Shown piece after piece: positions 24,273 to 38,972 of a stretch of DNA of 64,000 nt (position 1 is the first letter of the stretch; the number at the start of each line of letters is the position of its first letter). The stretch is from contig CANTAL010000096.1 of assembly GCA_947650365.1 (NCBI GenBank), forward strand, positions 868,001 to 932,000, in the 5' to 3' direction. The stretch is from Chamaelirium japonicum (taxonomy: Eukaryota; Streptophyta; Magnoliopsida; Liliales; Melanthiaceae). The notes beneath the pieces are model-generated. The model did not search any database and had not been told where the DNA came from. It was given only the letters and a program-made list of their open reading frames with translations. The translations under genes and the position numbers were made by a program.

Positions 24273-27200
24273 GGATCGTACGAAAAAATTAGAATGGATA
24301 CATTCGTGCGAATGACTTAGAATTGATCGCAAGAATGAATTAGAATGGATCGTGTGAATGAATTAGAATCGATCGTACGAATGAATTAGAATGGATCGTA
24401 CGAATGAACTAGAATGGATACATTCGTGCGAATGAATTAGAATGGATCGTACGAATGAATTAGAATGGATCATACGAATTAATTAGAATGGATCATACGA
24501 ATGAATTAGAATGGATTGTACGAATGAATTAGAATGGATCGTACGAATGAACAAGAATGGATCGTACGAATGAACTAGAATGGATACATTCGTGCGAATG
24601 AATTAGAATGGATCGTACGAATGAATTAGAATGGATCGTACGAATGAATTAGAATGGATCGTACGAATGAATTAGAATGGATCTTACGAATGAATTAGAA
24701 TGGATCGTACGAATGAATTAGAATGGATCGTACGAATGAATTAGAATGGATACATTCGTGCGAATGAATTAGAATGGATCGGACGAATGAATTAGAATGG
24801 ATCGTACGAATAAATTAGAATGGATCGTACGAATGAATTAGACTGGATCGTACGAATAATTAGAATGGATACATTCGTCTGAATGAATTAGTATGTATCA
24901 TACGAATGAGTAAGAATGGATCGTACGAATGAAATAGAATAGATTGTACGAATGAATTAGAATGGATTCGTACGAATGAATTAGAATGGATACATTCGTG
25001 CGAATGAATTAGAATAGATCGTACCAATGAGTAAGAATGGATCGTACGAATGAAATAGAATGGATTGTGCGAATGAATTAGAATAGATCGTACGAATGAA
25101 TTAGAATGGATCGTACGAATGAATTAGAATGGATCCTATGAATGAATTAGAATGGATCGTGTGAATGAATTAGAATGGATCGTACGAATGAATTAGAATG
25201 GATCGTGCTAATGAATTAGAATTGATCGAACGAATGAATTAGAATGGATACATTCGTGCGAATGAATTAGAATGGATCGGACGAATGTATTAGAATGGAT
25301 CGTATGGATGAGTAAGAATGGATCGTACGAATGAAATAGAATAGATCGTACGAATGAATTAGAATGGATCGTACGAAGGAATTAGAAAGGATCGTACGAA
25401 TGAATTAGAATGGATATATTTGTGCAAATGAATTAGAATGGATCGTATGAATGTATTAGAATGGATCGTATGAGTTCTTTAGAATGGATCGTACGAATGA
25501 ATTAGAATGGATCGTATGAATGAATTAGAATGGATACATTCGTGTGAATGAATTAGAATGGATCGTATGAATGAATTATAATAGATTTTGTGAATGAATT
25601 AGAACTGATCGTACGAATGAATTAGAATGGATACATTCGTGCGAATGAATTAGAATGGATTGTATGAATGAATTAGAATAGATCCTATGAATGAATTAGA
25701 ATGGATCGTGCGAATGAATTAGAATGGATCGTACGAATGAATTAGAATGGATCGTGCTAATGAATAAGAATTGATCGAACGAATGAATTAGCATGGATCG
25801 TGCTAATGAATTAGAATGGAACGTAAAAATGAATTAGAATGGATCGTGTGAAAGAATTAGAATGGATTGTATGAATGAATTAGAATGAATTCGTACGATC
25901 CATTCGAATTCATTCGCACGATCCATTCTAATTCATTCATACGATCCATTCTAATTCATTCATACAATCCATTCTAATTCTTTCACACGATCCATTCTAA
26001 TTCATTCGTAGGATCCATTCTAATTCATTCGTACGATCCATTCTAATTCATTCGTATGATCGCATGATCCATTCGAATAGAATGGATCGTATGAATGAAT
26101 TAGAATGGATAGGGCGAATGAATTAGAATGGATTGTAGGAATGAATTAGAATGGATCGTATGAATGAATTAGAATAGATCGTATGAATGAATTAGAATAG
26201 ATCGTGCGAATGAATTAGAATGGATCGTACGAATGAATTAGAATGGATCGTACGAATGAATTAGAATGGATCATACGAATGAATTAGAATGGATCATACG
26301 AATGAGTAAGAATGGATTGTACGAATGAAATAGAATGGATTATATGAATGAATAAGAATGGATACATTCGTGCGAATGAATTAGAATGGATCGTACGAAT
26401 GAATTAGAAAGGATCGTACGAATGAATTAGAATAGATCGTACGAATGAATTAGAATAGATCTTAGGAATGAATTAGAATGGATCGTACGAATGAATTAGA
26501 ATGGATCATACGAATTAATTAGAATGGATACATTCGTGCGAATGAATTAGAATGGATCGGATGAATGAATTAGAATGGATCGTACGTATGAATTAGAATG
26601 GATCGTACGAATAAATTAGAATGGATACATTCGTCCGAATGAATTAGAATGGATCATACGAATGAGTAAGAATGGATCGTACGAATGAAATAGAATAGAT
26701 TGTACGAATGAATTAGAATGGATTCGTACGAATGAATTAGAATGGATACATTCGTGCGAATGAATTGGAATGGATCGTACCAATGAGTAAGAATGGATCG
26801 TACGAATGAAATAGAATGGATTGTGCGAATGAATTAGAATAGATCGTACGAATAAATTAGAATGGATCGTACGAATGAATTAGAATGGATCCTATGAATG
26901 AATTAGAATGGATCGTGTGAATGAATTAGAATGGATCGTACGATTGAATTAGAATGGATCGTTCTAATGAATTAGAATTGATCGAACGAATGAATTAGAA
27001 TGGATACATTCGTGCGAATGAATTAGAATGGATCGGACGAATGAATTAGAATGGATCGTACGGATGAGTAAGAATGGATCGTACGAATGAAATAGAATAG
27101 ATCGTACGAAGGAATTAGAATGGATCGTACGAAGGAATCAGAATGGATCGTACGAATGAATTAGAATGGATATATTCGTGCAAATGAATTAGAATGGATC

Positions 27201-28710
27201 GTATGAATGTATTAGAATGGATCGTATGAGTTCATTAGAATGGATCGTACGAATGAATTAGAATGGATCGTATGAATGAATTAGAATGGATACATTCGTG
27301 TGAATGAATTAGAACGGATCGTATGAATGAATTAGAATAGATTTTGTGAATGAATTAGAACTGTTCGTACGAATGAATTAGAATGGATACATTCATGCGA
27401 ATGAATTAGAATGGATTGTATGAATGAATTAGAATGGATCCTATGAATGAATTAGAATGGATCGTGCGAATGAATTAGAATGGATCGTACGAATGAATTA
27501 GAATGGATCGTGCTAATGAATTAGAATTGATCGAACGAATGAATTAGCATGGATCGTGCTAATGAATTTGAATGGAACGTACGAATGAATTAGAATGGAT
27601 CGTGTGAAAGAATTAGAATGGATTGTATGAATGAATTAGAATAAATTCGTACGATCCATTCGAATTCATTCGCACGATCCATTCTAATTCATTCATACGA
27701 TCCATTCTAATTCATTCATACAATCCATTCTAATTCTTTCACACGATCCATTCTAATTCATTTGTAGGATCCATTCTAATTCATTTGTACAATCTATTCT
27801 ATTACTCATTCGTATGATCCATTCTAATTCATTCGGACGAATGTATCCATTCTAATTCATTCGTACGATCCATTCTAATTCATTCGTACGATCCATTCTA
27901 ATTCATTCGTCCGATCCATTCTAATTCATTCGCACGAATGTATCCATTCTAATTCTTTCGTACGATCCATTCTAATTCATTCGTACGATCCATTCTAATT
28001 CATTCGTAAGATCCATTCTAATTCATTCGTACGATCCATTCTAATTCATTCGCACAAATGTATCCATTCTAGTTCATTCGTACGATCCATTCTAATTCAT
28101 TCATACAATCCATTCTAATTCATTCGCACGAATATATCCATTCTAATTCATTCGTACGATCAGTTCTAATTCATTCACAAAATCTATTCTAATTCATTCA
28201 TACGATCCATTCTAATTCATTCACACGAATGTATCCATTCTAATTCATTCATACGATCCATTCTAATTCATTCGTACGATCCATTCTAATTCACTCATAC
28301 GATCCATTCTAATACATTCATACGATCCATTCTATTTCATTTGCACGAATATATCCATTCTAATTCATTCGTACGATCCATTCTAATTCCTTCGTACGAT
28401 CTATTCTAATTCATTCGTACGATCCATCCTAATTCATTCGTACGATCCATTCTAATTCATTCGTACGATCCATTCTAATTCATTCGTAAGATCCATTTTA
28501 ATTCATTCGTACGATCCATTCTAATTCATTCGTACGATCCATTCTAATTCATTCGCACGAATGTATCCATTCTAGTTCATTCGTACGATCCATTCTAATT
28601 CATTCGTACGATCCATTCTAATTCATTCGCACGATCCATTCTAATTCATTCGTATGATCAATTCTCATTCATTCGCACGAATGTATCTATTCTAATTCAT
28701 TCGTACGATC

Positions 28711-29023
28711 CTGATTTAGAATGGATCGTACGAATGAATTAGAATGGATACCTTTGTGCATATGAATTAGGATGGATCGTACGAATGAATTAGAATGGAT
28801 CATATTAATGAATTAGAATGGATCGTACGAATGAATTAGAATGGATATATTCGTGCGAATGAATTAGAATGGATCGTGCACGAATGTATCCATTGTAATT
28901 CATTCGTACGATCCGTTCTAATTCATTAATATGATCTATTCTAATTCATTCGTACGATACATTCTAATTCATATGCACAAAGGTATCCATTCTAATCCAT
29001 TCGTAGGATCCATTCTAATCCAT
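28711..29023. repeat. Hairpin of about 310 bp in B, axis 28867
   Basis: Direct counterpart of the hairpin at 6400 at offset 22,467; markers at 28750 and 28984, opening altered to CTGATTTAG. Confidence 0.83.
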
Positions 29024-30852
29024 TCGTACGATCCATTCTAATTCATTCGTACGATCTATTCTAATTCATTCACTCGAATGTATCCATTCTAATCCATTCG
29101 TATGATCCATTCTAATCCATTTGTACGATCCATTCTAATTCATTCGCATGAATGTAACCATTCTAATTCATTCATTTGATCCATTCTAATTCATTCGTAC
29201 GATCCATTCTAATTCATTAGCACGATCCATGCTAATTCATTCGTTTGATCAATTCTAATTCATTAGCACGATCCATTCTAATTCATTCGTACGATCCATT
29301 CTAATTCATTCGCACGATCCATTCTAATTTATTCATAGGATCCATTCTAATTCATTCATACGATCTATTCTAATTCTTTCGCACGAATGTATCCATTCTA
29401 ATTCATTCGTACGATCCATTCTAATTCATTCATAGGATCCATTCTAATTCATTCATACAATCCATTCTAATTCATTCACACGAATGTATCCGTTCTAATT
29501 CATTCGTACGATCAGTTCTAATTCATTCACAAAATCTATTCTAATTCATTCATACGATCCATTCTAATTCATTCACACGAATGTATCCATTCTAATTCAT
29601 TCATACGATCCATTCTAATTCCTTCGTACGATCCATTCTAATTCATTCGTACGATCTATTCTATTTCATTCGTACGATCCATTCTTACTCATTCATACGA
29701 TAAATTCTAATTCCTTCGTACGATCCATTCTAATTCATTCGTACGATCCATTCTAATTCATTCGTACAATCTATTCTAATTCATTCGTACGAATGGATAC
29801 ATTCGTGTGAATGAATTAGAATGGATCGTACGAATGAGTAAGAATGGATCGTACGAATGAAATAGAATGGATTCCACGAATGAATTAGAATGGATCGTAC
29901 GAATGAATTAGAATGGATCGTGTGAAAGAATTAGAATGGATTGTATGAATGAATTAGAATGGATCGTACGAATGAATAAGAATGGATCGTACGAAGGAAT
30001 TAGAATGGATCGTACGAATGAATTAGGATGGATCGTACGAAGGAATTAGAATAGATCGTACGAATGAATTAGAATGGATCGTACGAAGGAATTAGAATGG
30101 ATCGTACGAATGAATTAGAATGGATATATTTGTGCAAATGAAATAGAATGGATCGTATGAATGTATTAGAATGGATCGTATGAGTGAATTTGAATGGATC
30201 GTACGAATGAATTAGAATGGATCGTATGAATGAATTAGAATGGATACATTCGTGTGAATGAATTAGAATGGATCGTATGAATGAATTAGAATAGATTTTG
30301 TGAATGAATTAGAACTGATCGTATGAATGAATTAGAATGGATACATTCGTGCGAATGAATTAGAATGGATTGTATGAATGAATTAGAATGGATCGTACGA
30401 ATGAACTAGAATGGATACATTCGTGCGAATGAATTAGAATGGATCGTACGAATGAATTAGAATGGATCTTACGAATGAATTAGAATGGATCGTACGAATG
30501 AATTAGAATGGATCGTACGAAAGAATTAGAATGGATACATTCGTGCGAATGAATTAGAATGGATCGGACGAATGAATTAGAATGGATCGTACGAATGAAT
30601 TAGAATGGATCATACGAATGAATTAGAATGGATCATATGAATAAATTAGAATGGATACATTCGTCCGAATGAATTAGAATGGATCATACGAATGAGTAAT
30701 AGAATAGATTGTACGAATGAATTAGAATGGATCCTACAAATGAATTAGAATGGATCGTGTGAAAGAATTAGAATGGATTGTATGAATGAATTAGAATGGA
30801 TCGTATGAATGAATTAGAATGGATCGTGCGAATGAATTCGAATGGATCGTAC

Positions 30853-32808
30853 GAATTCATTCTAATTCATTCATACAATCCATTCTAATTCTTTCACACG
30901 ATCCATTCTAATTCATTCGTACGTTCCATTCTAATTCATTAGCACGATCCATGCTAATTCATTCGTTCGATCAATTCTAATTCATTAGCACGATCCATTC
31001 TAATTCATTCGTACGATCCATTCTAATTCATTCGCACGATCCATTCTAATTCATTCATAGGATCCATTCTAATTCATTCATACAATCCATTCTAATTCAT
31101 TCGCACGAATGTATCCATTCTAATTCTTTCGTACGATCAGTTCTAATTCATTCACAAAATCTATTCTAATTCATTCATACGATCCGTTCTAATTCATTCA
31201 CACGAATGTATCCATTCTAATTCATTCATACGATCCATTCTAATTCATTCGTACGATCCATTCTAATGAACTCATACGATCCATTCTAATACATTCATAC
31301 GATCCATTCTAATTCATTTGCACGAATATATCCATTCAAATTCATTCGTACGATCCATTCTGATTCCTTCGTACGATCCATTCTAATTCATTCGTACGAT
31401 CTATTCTATTTCATTCGTACGATCCACTCTTACTCATCCGTACGATCCATTCTAATTCATTCGTCCGATCCATTCTAATTCATTCGCACGAATGTATCCA
31501 TTCTAATTCATTCGTACGATCCATTCTAATTCATTCGTACGATCCATTCTAATTCATTCGTACGATCCGTTCTAATTCATTCACACGAATGTATCCATTC
31601 TAATTCATTCATACGATCCATTCTAATTCATTCGTACGATCCAATCTAATGAACTCATACGATCCATTCTAATACATTCATACGATTCATTCTAATTCAT
31701 TTGCACGAATATATCCATTCTAATTCATTCGTACGATCCATTCTGATTCCTTCGAACGATCCATTCTAATTCATTCGTACGATCTATTCTATTTCATTCG
31801 TACGATCCATTCTTACTCATCCGTACGATCCATTCTAATTCATTCGTCCGATCCATTCTAATTCATTCGCACGAATGTATCCATTCTAATTCATTCGTTC
31901 GATCAATTCTACTTCATTAGAACGAACTATTCTACTTCAATCGTATGATCCATTCTAATTCATTCACACGATCCATTCTAATTCATTCATAGGATCCATT
32001 CTAATTCATTCGTACGATCCATTCTAATTCATTCTTACGATCTATTCTAATTCATTCGCACAATCCATTCTATTTCATTCGTACGATCCATTCTTACTCA
32101 TTGGTATGATCCATTCTAATTCATTCGCACGAATGTATCCATTCTAATTCATTCGTACGAATCCATTCTAATTCATTCGTACAATCTATTCTATTTCATT
32201 CGTACGATCCATTCTTACTCATTCGTATGATCCATTCTAATTCATTCGGACGAATGTATCCATTCTAATTTATTCGTATGATCCATTCTAATTCATACGT
32301 ACGATCCATTCTAATTCATTCATCCGATCCATTCTAATTCATTCGCACGAATGTATCCATTCTAATTCATTCGTACGATCCATTCTAATTCATTCGTACG
32401 ATCCATTCTAATTCATTCGTAAGATCCATTCTAATTCATTCGTACGATCCATTCTAATTCATTCGTACGATCCTTTCTAATTCATTCGTACGATCCATTC
32501 TAATTCATTCGCACGAATGTATCCATTCTAATTCATTCATATAATCCATTCTATTTCATTCGTACAATCCATTCTTACTCATTCGTATGATCCATTCTAA
32601 TTCATTCGTATGATCCATTCTAATTCATTCGTACGATCCATTCTAATTCATTCGTACGATCCATTCTAATTCATTCGCACGATCTATTCTAATTCATTCA
32701 TACGATCTATTCTAATTCATTCATACGATCCATTCTAATTCATTCCTACAATCCATTCTAATTCATTCGCCCGATCCATTCTAATTCATTCATACGATCC
32801 ATTCTATT
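30853..32808 (-). repeat. Inverted higher-order unit in B, enlarged by an internal duplication
   Basis: Counterpart of 8488-10060. It is 281 bp longer because a stretch beginning GATCCGTTC is present twice, at 31191 and 31564 (period 373), while four other monomers are missing. The block 30859-32804 is the longest uninterrupted - run in the window. Confidence 0.8.
31191..31890 (-). repeat. Tandem duplication, 373-bp period, in B
   Basis: GATCCGTTC at 31191 and 31564 start two copies with the same order of variants (TGAACTCATACG, TACATTCATACG, TTTGCACGAATATATCC, TCATCCGTACG). The second copy ends near 31890. A and C have a single copy. Confidence 0.82.
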
Positions 32809-34250
32809 CGAATGGATCATGCGATCATACGAATGAATTAGAATGGATCGTACGAATGAATTAGAATGGATCCTACGAATGAATTAGAATGGATCGTGTG
32901 AAAGAATTAGAATGGATTGTATGAATGAATTAGAATGGATCGTATGAATGAATTAGAATGGATCGTGCGAATGAATTCGAATGGATCGTACGAATTCATT
33001 CTAATTCATTCATACAATCCATTCTAATTCTTTCACACGATCCATTCTAATTCATTTTTACGTTCCATTCTAATTCATTAGCACGATCCATGCTAATTCA
33101 TTCGTTCGATCAATTCTAATTCATTAGCACGATCCATTCTAATTCATTCGTACGATCCATTCTAATTCATTCGCACGATCCATTCTAATTCATTCATAGG
33201 ATCTATTCTAATTCATTCATACAATCCATTCTAATTCATTCGCACGAATGTAACCATTCTAATTCATTCGTACGATCAGTTCTAATTCATTCACAAAATT
33301 TATTCTAATTCATTCATACGATCCATTCTAATTCATTCACACGAATGTATCCATTCTAATTCATTCATACGATCCATTCTAATTCATTCGTACGATCCAT
33401 TCTAATGATTTCATACGATCCATTCTAATACATTCATACGATCCATTCTAATTCATTTGCACGAATATATCCATTCTAATTCATTCGTACGATCCTTTCT
33501 AATTCCTTCGTACGATCCGTTCTAATTCATTCGTACGATCTATTCTATTTCATTCGTACAATCCATTCTTACTCATCCGTACGATCCATTCTAATTCATT
33601 CGTCCGATCCATTCTAATTCATTCGCACGAATGTATCCATTCTAATTCATTCGTTCGATCAATTCTAATTCATTAGCACGATCCATTCTAATTCATTCAC
33701 ACGATCCATTCTAATTCATTCATAGGATCCATTCTAATTCATTCGTACGATCCATTCTAATTCATTCGTATGATCTATTCTAATTCATTCGCACAATCCA
33801 TTCTATTTCATTCGTACGATCCATTCTTACTCATTGGTACGATCTATTCTAATTCATTCGCACGAATGTATCCATTCTAATTCATTCGTACAAATCCATT
33901 CTAATTCATTTGTACAATCTATTCTATTTCATTCGTACGATCCATTCTTACTCATTCGTATGATGCATACTAATTCATTCGGACGAATGTATCCATTCTA
34001 ATTATTCGTACGATCCATTCTAATTCATTCGTACGATCCATTCTAATTCATTCGTCCGATCCATTCTAATTCATTTGCACGAATGTATCCATTCTAATTC
34101 ATTCGTACGATCCATTCTAATTCATTCGTACGATCCATTCTAATTCATTCGTAAGATCCATTCTAATTCATTCGTACGATCCATTCTAATTCATTCGTAC
34201 GATCCATTCTAATTCATTCGTACGATCCATTCTAATTCATTCGTACGATC
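32809..34250 (-). repeat. Second inverted higher-order unit in B, truncated
   Basis: Follows A from 10061 to about 11.5 kb. It contains the monomer with one core base lost (CTAATTATTCG, near 34000, as at 11275). The unit does not reach its closing TATTCGAATGG junction; the array turns to + monomers at the palindrome at 34248 instead. Confidence 0.75.
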
Positions 34251-34287
34251 CATTCTAATTCATTCGTACGAATGAATTAGAATGGAT
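34248..34287. repeat. Perfect 40-bp palindrome, - to + switch ending B
   Basis: Arms of 20 bases around ATTCGTACGAAT, identical in type to the palindrome at 15629. It is the point where the match to A stops. Confidence 0.9.
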
Positions 34288-36477
34288 ACATTCGTGCGAA
34301 TGAATTAGAATGGATTGTATGAATGAATTAGAATGGATCGTACGAATGAATTAGAATGGATCGTACGAATGAATTAGAATGGATACATTCGTGCGAATAA
34401 ATTAGAATGGATCGGACGAATGAATTAGAACGGATCGTACGAATGAATTAGAATGGATCGTACAAATGAATTAGAATGGATCGTACGAATAAATTAGAAT
34501 GGATACATTCGTCCGAATGAATTAGAATGGATCATACGAATGAGTAAGAATGGATCGTACGAATGAAATAGAATAGATTGTACGAATGAATTAGAATGGA
34601 TTCGTACGAATGAATTAGAATGGATACATTCATGCGAATGAATTAGAATGGATTGTACCAATGAGTAAGAATGGATCGTACGAATGAAATAGAATGGATT
34701 GTGGAAAAGAATTAGAATGGATCGCACGAATGTATCCATTCTAATTCATTCGTACGATCCATTCTAATTCATTCGTACGATCCATTCTAATTAATTCGTA
34801 TGATCCACTCTAATTAATTCGTATGATCCATTCTAATTCATTCGTACGATCCATTCTAATTCATTCATACAATCCATTCTAATTCATTCGTACGATCCAT
34901 TCTAATTCACTCATACGATCCATTCTAATAAATTAATACGATCCATTCTAATTCAATTGCACGAATATATCCATTCTAATTCATTCGTACGATCCATTCT
35001 AATTCCTTCGTACGATCCATTCTAATTCATTCGTACGATCCATTCAAATTCCTTCGTACGATCCATTCTAATTCATTCGTACGATCTATTCTAATTCATT
35101 CGTACGATCCATTCTAATTCATTCGTACGATCCATTCTAATTCCTTCGTACGATCCATTCTAATTCATTCGTATGATCCATTCTAATTCATTCGTACAAT
35201 CTATTCTAATTCATTCGTACGAATGGATTCATTCGTGTGAATGAATTAGAATGGATCGTACGAATGAGTATGAATGGATCGTACGAATGAAATAGAATGG
35301 ATTGCACAAATGAATTAGAATGGATCGTACGAATGAATTAGAATGGATCGTACGAAGGAATTAGAATGGATCGTACAAATGAATTAGAATGGATCGTGCT
35401 AATGAATTAGAATTGATCGAACGAATGAATTAGCATAGATCGTGCTAATGAATTAGAATGGAACGTACGAATGAATTAGAATGGATCATGTGAAAGAATT
35501 AGAATGGATTGTATGAATGAATTAGAATGAATTCGTACGATCCATTCGAATTCATTCGCACGATCCATTCTAATTCATTCATACGATCCATTCTAATTCA
35601 TTCATACAATCCATTCTAATTCTTTCACACGATCCATTCTAATTCATTCGTAGGATCCATTCTAATTCATTCATACAATCTATTCTATTTCATTCGTACG
35701 ATCCATTCTTACTCATTCGTATAATCCATTCTAATTTATTCGGACGAATGTATCCATTCTAATTTATTCGTACGATCCATTCTAATTCATTCGTACGATC
35801 TATTCTAATTCATTTGTACGATCCATTCTAATTTCATTCATACGATCCATTCTAATTCATTCGCTCGAATGTATCCATTCTAATCCATTCGTATGATCCA
35901 TTCTAATCCATTCGTACGATCCATTCTAATTCATTCGCATGAATGTAACCATTCTAATTCATTCATTTGATCCATTCTAATTCATTCGTACGATCCATTC
36001 TAATTCATTCGTCCGATCCATTCTAATTCATTCGCACGAATGTATCCATTCTAATTCATTCGTACGATCCATTCTAATTCATTCGTACGATCCATTCTAA
36101 TTCATTCATAAGATCCATTCTAATTCATTCGTACGATCCATTCTAATTCATTCGTACGATCCATTCTAATTCATTCGCATGAATGTAACCATTCTAATTC
36201 ATTCATTTGATCCATTCTAATTCATTCGTACGATCCATTCTAATTCATTCGTCCGATCCATTCTAATTCATTCGCACGAATGTATCCATTCTAATTCATT
36301 CGTACGATCCATTCTAATTCATTCGTACGATCCATTCTAATTCATTTATAAGATCCATTCTAATTCATTCGTACGATCCATTCTAATTCATTCGTACGAT
36401 CCATTCTAATTCATTCGTACGATCAATTCTAATTCATTCGCACGAATGTATCCATTCTAATTCATTCGTACGATCCT
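34251..36477. repeat. Segment D: duplicate of 20.4-22.1 kb plus a 240-bp tandem duplication
   Basis: Blocks: + 34268-34725; - 34726-35218; + 35219-35528; - 35535-36475. The first 1.6 kb follows 20.4 to 22.1 kb at an offset of about 13,731 to 13,754 bp; the two share a run of + monomers closed by GGATCGCACGAATG and the same order of junctions, and each contains the same spurious reverse-strand reading frame. This replaces the continuation of A that would be expected after 34.25 kb, so B is joined here to a piece of I1-type sequence. Confidence 0.75.
35935..36416 (-). repeat. Tandem duplication, 240-bp period
   Basis: The variant GCATGAATGTAACC at 35938 and 36178 opens two copies that are almost identical through CATTTGATCC, TCGTCCGATCC and TAAGATCC. 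240 bp equals eight 23-mers and two 28-mers. Confidence 0.85.
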
Positions 36478-38972
36478 GAATTAGAATGGATCGTACGAAT
36501 GAATTAGAATAGATACCTTTGTGCATATGAACTAGAATGGATCGTACGAATGAATTAGAATGGATCATATTAATGAATTAGAATGGATCGTACGAATGAA
36601 TTAGAATGGATCATACGAATGAATTAGAATGGATCTTACGAATGGATACATTCGTGCGAATGAATTAGAATGGATCGGACGAATGAATTAGAATTGATCG
36701 TACGAATGAATTAGAATGGATCAAATGAATGAATTAGAATGGTTACATTCATGCGAATGAATTAGAATGGATCGTACGAATGGATTAGAATGGATCGTAC
36801 GAATGGATTAGAATGGATACATTCGAGCGAATGAATTAGAATGGATACATTCGAGCGAATGAATTAGAATGGATCGTACGAATGAAATTAGAATGGATCG
36901 TACGAATGAATTAGAATAGATCGTACGAATGAATTAGAATGGATCGTACGAATGAATTAGAATGGATCGTGTGAAAGAATTAGAATGGATCGTACGAATA
37001 AATTAGAATGGATCGTGCTAATGAATTAGAATTGATCGAACGAATGAATTGGCATGGATCGTGCATTCGTACGATCCATTCTAATTCATTCGTAAGATCC
37101 ATTCTAATTCATTCGTACGATCCATTCTAATTCATTCGTACGATCCATTCTAATTCATTCGCATGAATGTATCCATTCTAGTTCATTTGTACGATCTATT
37201 CTAATTCATTCGTACGATCCATTCTAATTCATTCATACGATCTATTCTAATTCATTCATACAATCCATTCTAATTCTTTCACACGATACATTCTAATTCA
37301 TTCGTACGATACATTCTAATACATTCGCACAATCCATTCTATTTCATTCGTACGATCCATTCTTACTCATTCGTTTGATCCATTCTAATTCATTCGCACG
37401 AATGTATCCATAATGGATCATACAAATGAGTAAGAATGGATCGTACGAATGAAATAGAATGGATTGTGCGAATGAATCAGAATGGACCGTACGAATAAAT
37501 TAGAATGGATACATTCGTGCGAATGAATTAGAATGGATCGGACGAATGAATTAGAATGGATCGTACGAATGAATTAGCATGGATCGTACGAATAAATTAG
37601 AATGGATACATTCGTCCGAATGAATTAGAATGGATCATACGAATGAGTAAGAATGGATCGTACGAATGAAATAGAATAGATTGTACGAATGAATTAGAAT
37701 GGATCCGTGCGAATGAATTAGAATGGATCGTACGAATGAATTAGAATCGATCGTGCGAATGAATTAGAATGGATCATATTAATGAATTAGAATGGATCGT
37801 ACGAATGAATTAGAATGGATACATTCGTGCGAATGAATTAGAATGGATCGTGCGAATCCATTAGACTGGATCGTGCGAATAAATAAGAATGGATTATACG
37901 AATGAATTAGAATGGATCGTACGAATTAATTAAAATGGATACATTCGTGCGAATGAATTAGAATGGATTGTATGAATGAATTAGAATGGATCGTACGAAT
38001 TAATTAGAATGGATCATACGAATTAATTAGAATGGATCGTACGAATGAATTAGAATGGATCGTACGAATGAATTAGAATGGATCGTACGAATGAACTAGA
38101 ATGGATCGTACGAATTAACTAGAATGGATACATTCGTGCGAATGAATTAGAATGGATCATACGAATGAATTAGAATGGATCGTACAATTCATTCCAATTC
38201 ATTCGTACGATCCATTCTAATACATTCGTACGATTCATGCTAATTCATTCGCACGATCCATTCTAATTCATTCATACGATCCATTCTTATTCATTCATAC
38301 GATCCATTCTAATTCATTTGCACAATCCATTCTAATTCATTCGTACGATCCATTCTAATTCATTCGTATGATCCATTCTAACTCATTCGGTGGATCCATT
38401 ATAATTCATTCGTACGATCCATTCTAATTCATTCCCACGATCCATTCTAATTTATTCGTACGATCCATTCTAATTCATTCGTACGATCCATTGTAATTCA
38501 TTCATACAATCCATTTAGATTCATTCGCACAAATGTATCCATTCAAATTCATTCGTACGATCCAGTCTAATTCATTCGTACGATCCATTCTAATTCATTC
38601 GCACGAATATATCCATTCTAATTCTTTCGTACGATGCATTCTAATTCATTCGTACGATCCATTCTAATTCATTCGTACGATCCATTCTAATTCATTCATA
38701 CGATCCATTCTAATTCATTCGCACGAATGTATCCATTCTAATTCATTCGTACAATCCTTTCTATTTCATTCGTACGATCCATTCTTACTCATTCGTATGA
38801 TCCATTCTAATTCATTCGTACGATCCATTCTAATTCATTCGTACGATCCATTCTAATTCATTCGCACGATCCATTCTAATTCATTCATACGATCCATTCT
38901 AATTCATTCCTACAATCCATTCTAATTCATTCCCCCAATCCATTCTAATTCATTCATACGATCCATTCTATT
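36478..38972. repeat. Segment E: copy of A 13.1-13.95 kb and flanking blocks
   Basis: Blocks: + 36478-37062; - 37063-37410; + 37411-38184; - 38185-38972. The stretch of about 36.88 to 37.70 kb follows A at a constant offset of 23,762: GTGCATTCGTAC at 37061 against 13299, and the odd head-to-head join TGTATCCATAATGG at 37403 against 13641. Before and after this stretch the order of blocks differs from A. No unrelated sequence is present. Confidence 0.75.

Larger units (their letters stand above)
24585..34250. repeat. Supercopy B: diverged copy of A 2.15-11.5 kb
   Basis: Blocks from 24272: + 24272-25886; - 25893-26060; + 26075-27642; - 27649-28710; + 28711-28878; - 28879-29788; + 29789-30852; - 30859-32804; + 32809-32991; - 32998-34267. 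Rare markers line up with A at changing offsets: TTAGTATGTATC at 24888 against 2444 (22,444), GATCGCATG at 26058 against 3591 (22,467), CGAATGGATCATGC at 32809 against 10061 (22,748). The shift of 23 is one monomer. The shift of 281 comes from a local duplication of 373 bp less four monomers. Single-base differences from A look more frequent than between A and C, so B is an older or less homogenised copy. Its junction near 27643 has lost the EcoRI site (AAATTC). Confidence 0.85.

Noticed and set aside
34494..34739. Reverse-strand reading frame of 81 codons
   Set aside because: It is the same satellite segment as 20718-21008, duplicated at an offset of 13,731 bp. Sharing the frame reflects DNA duplication and not selection on a protein.
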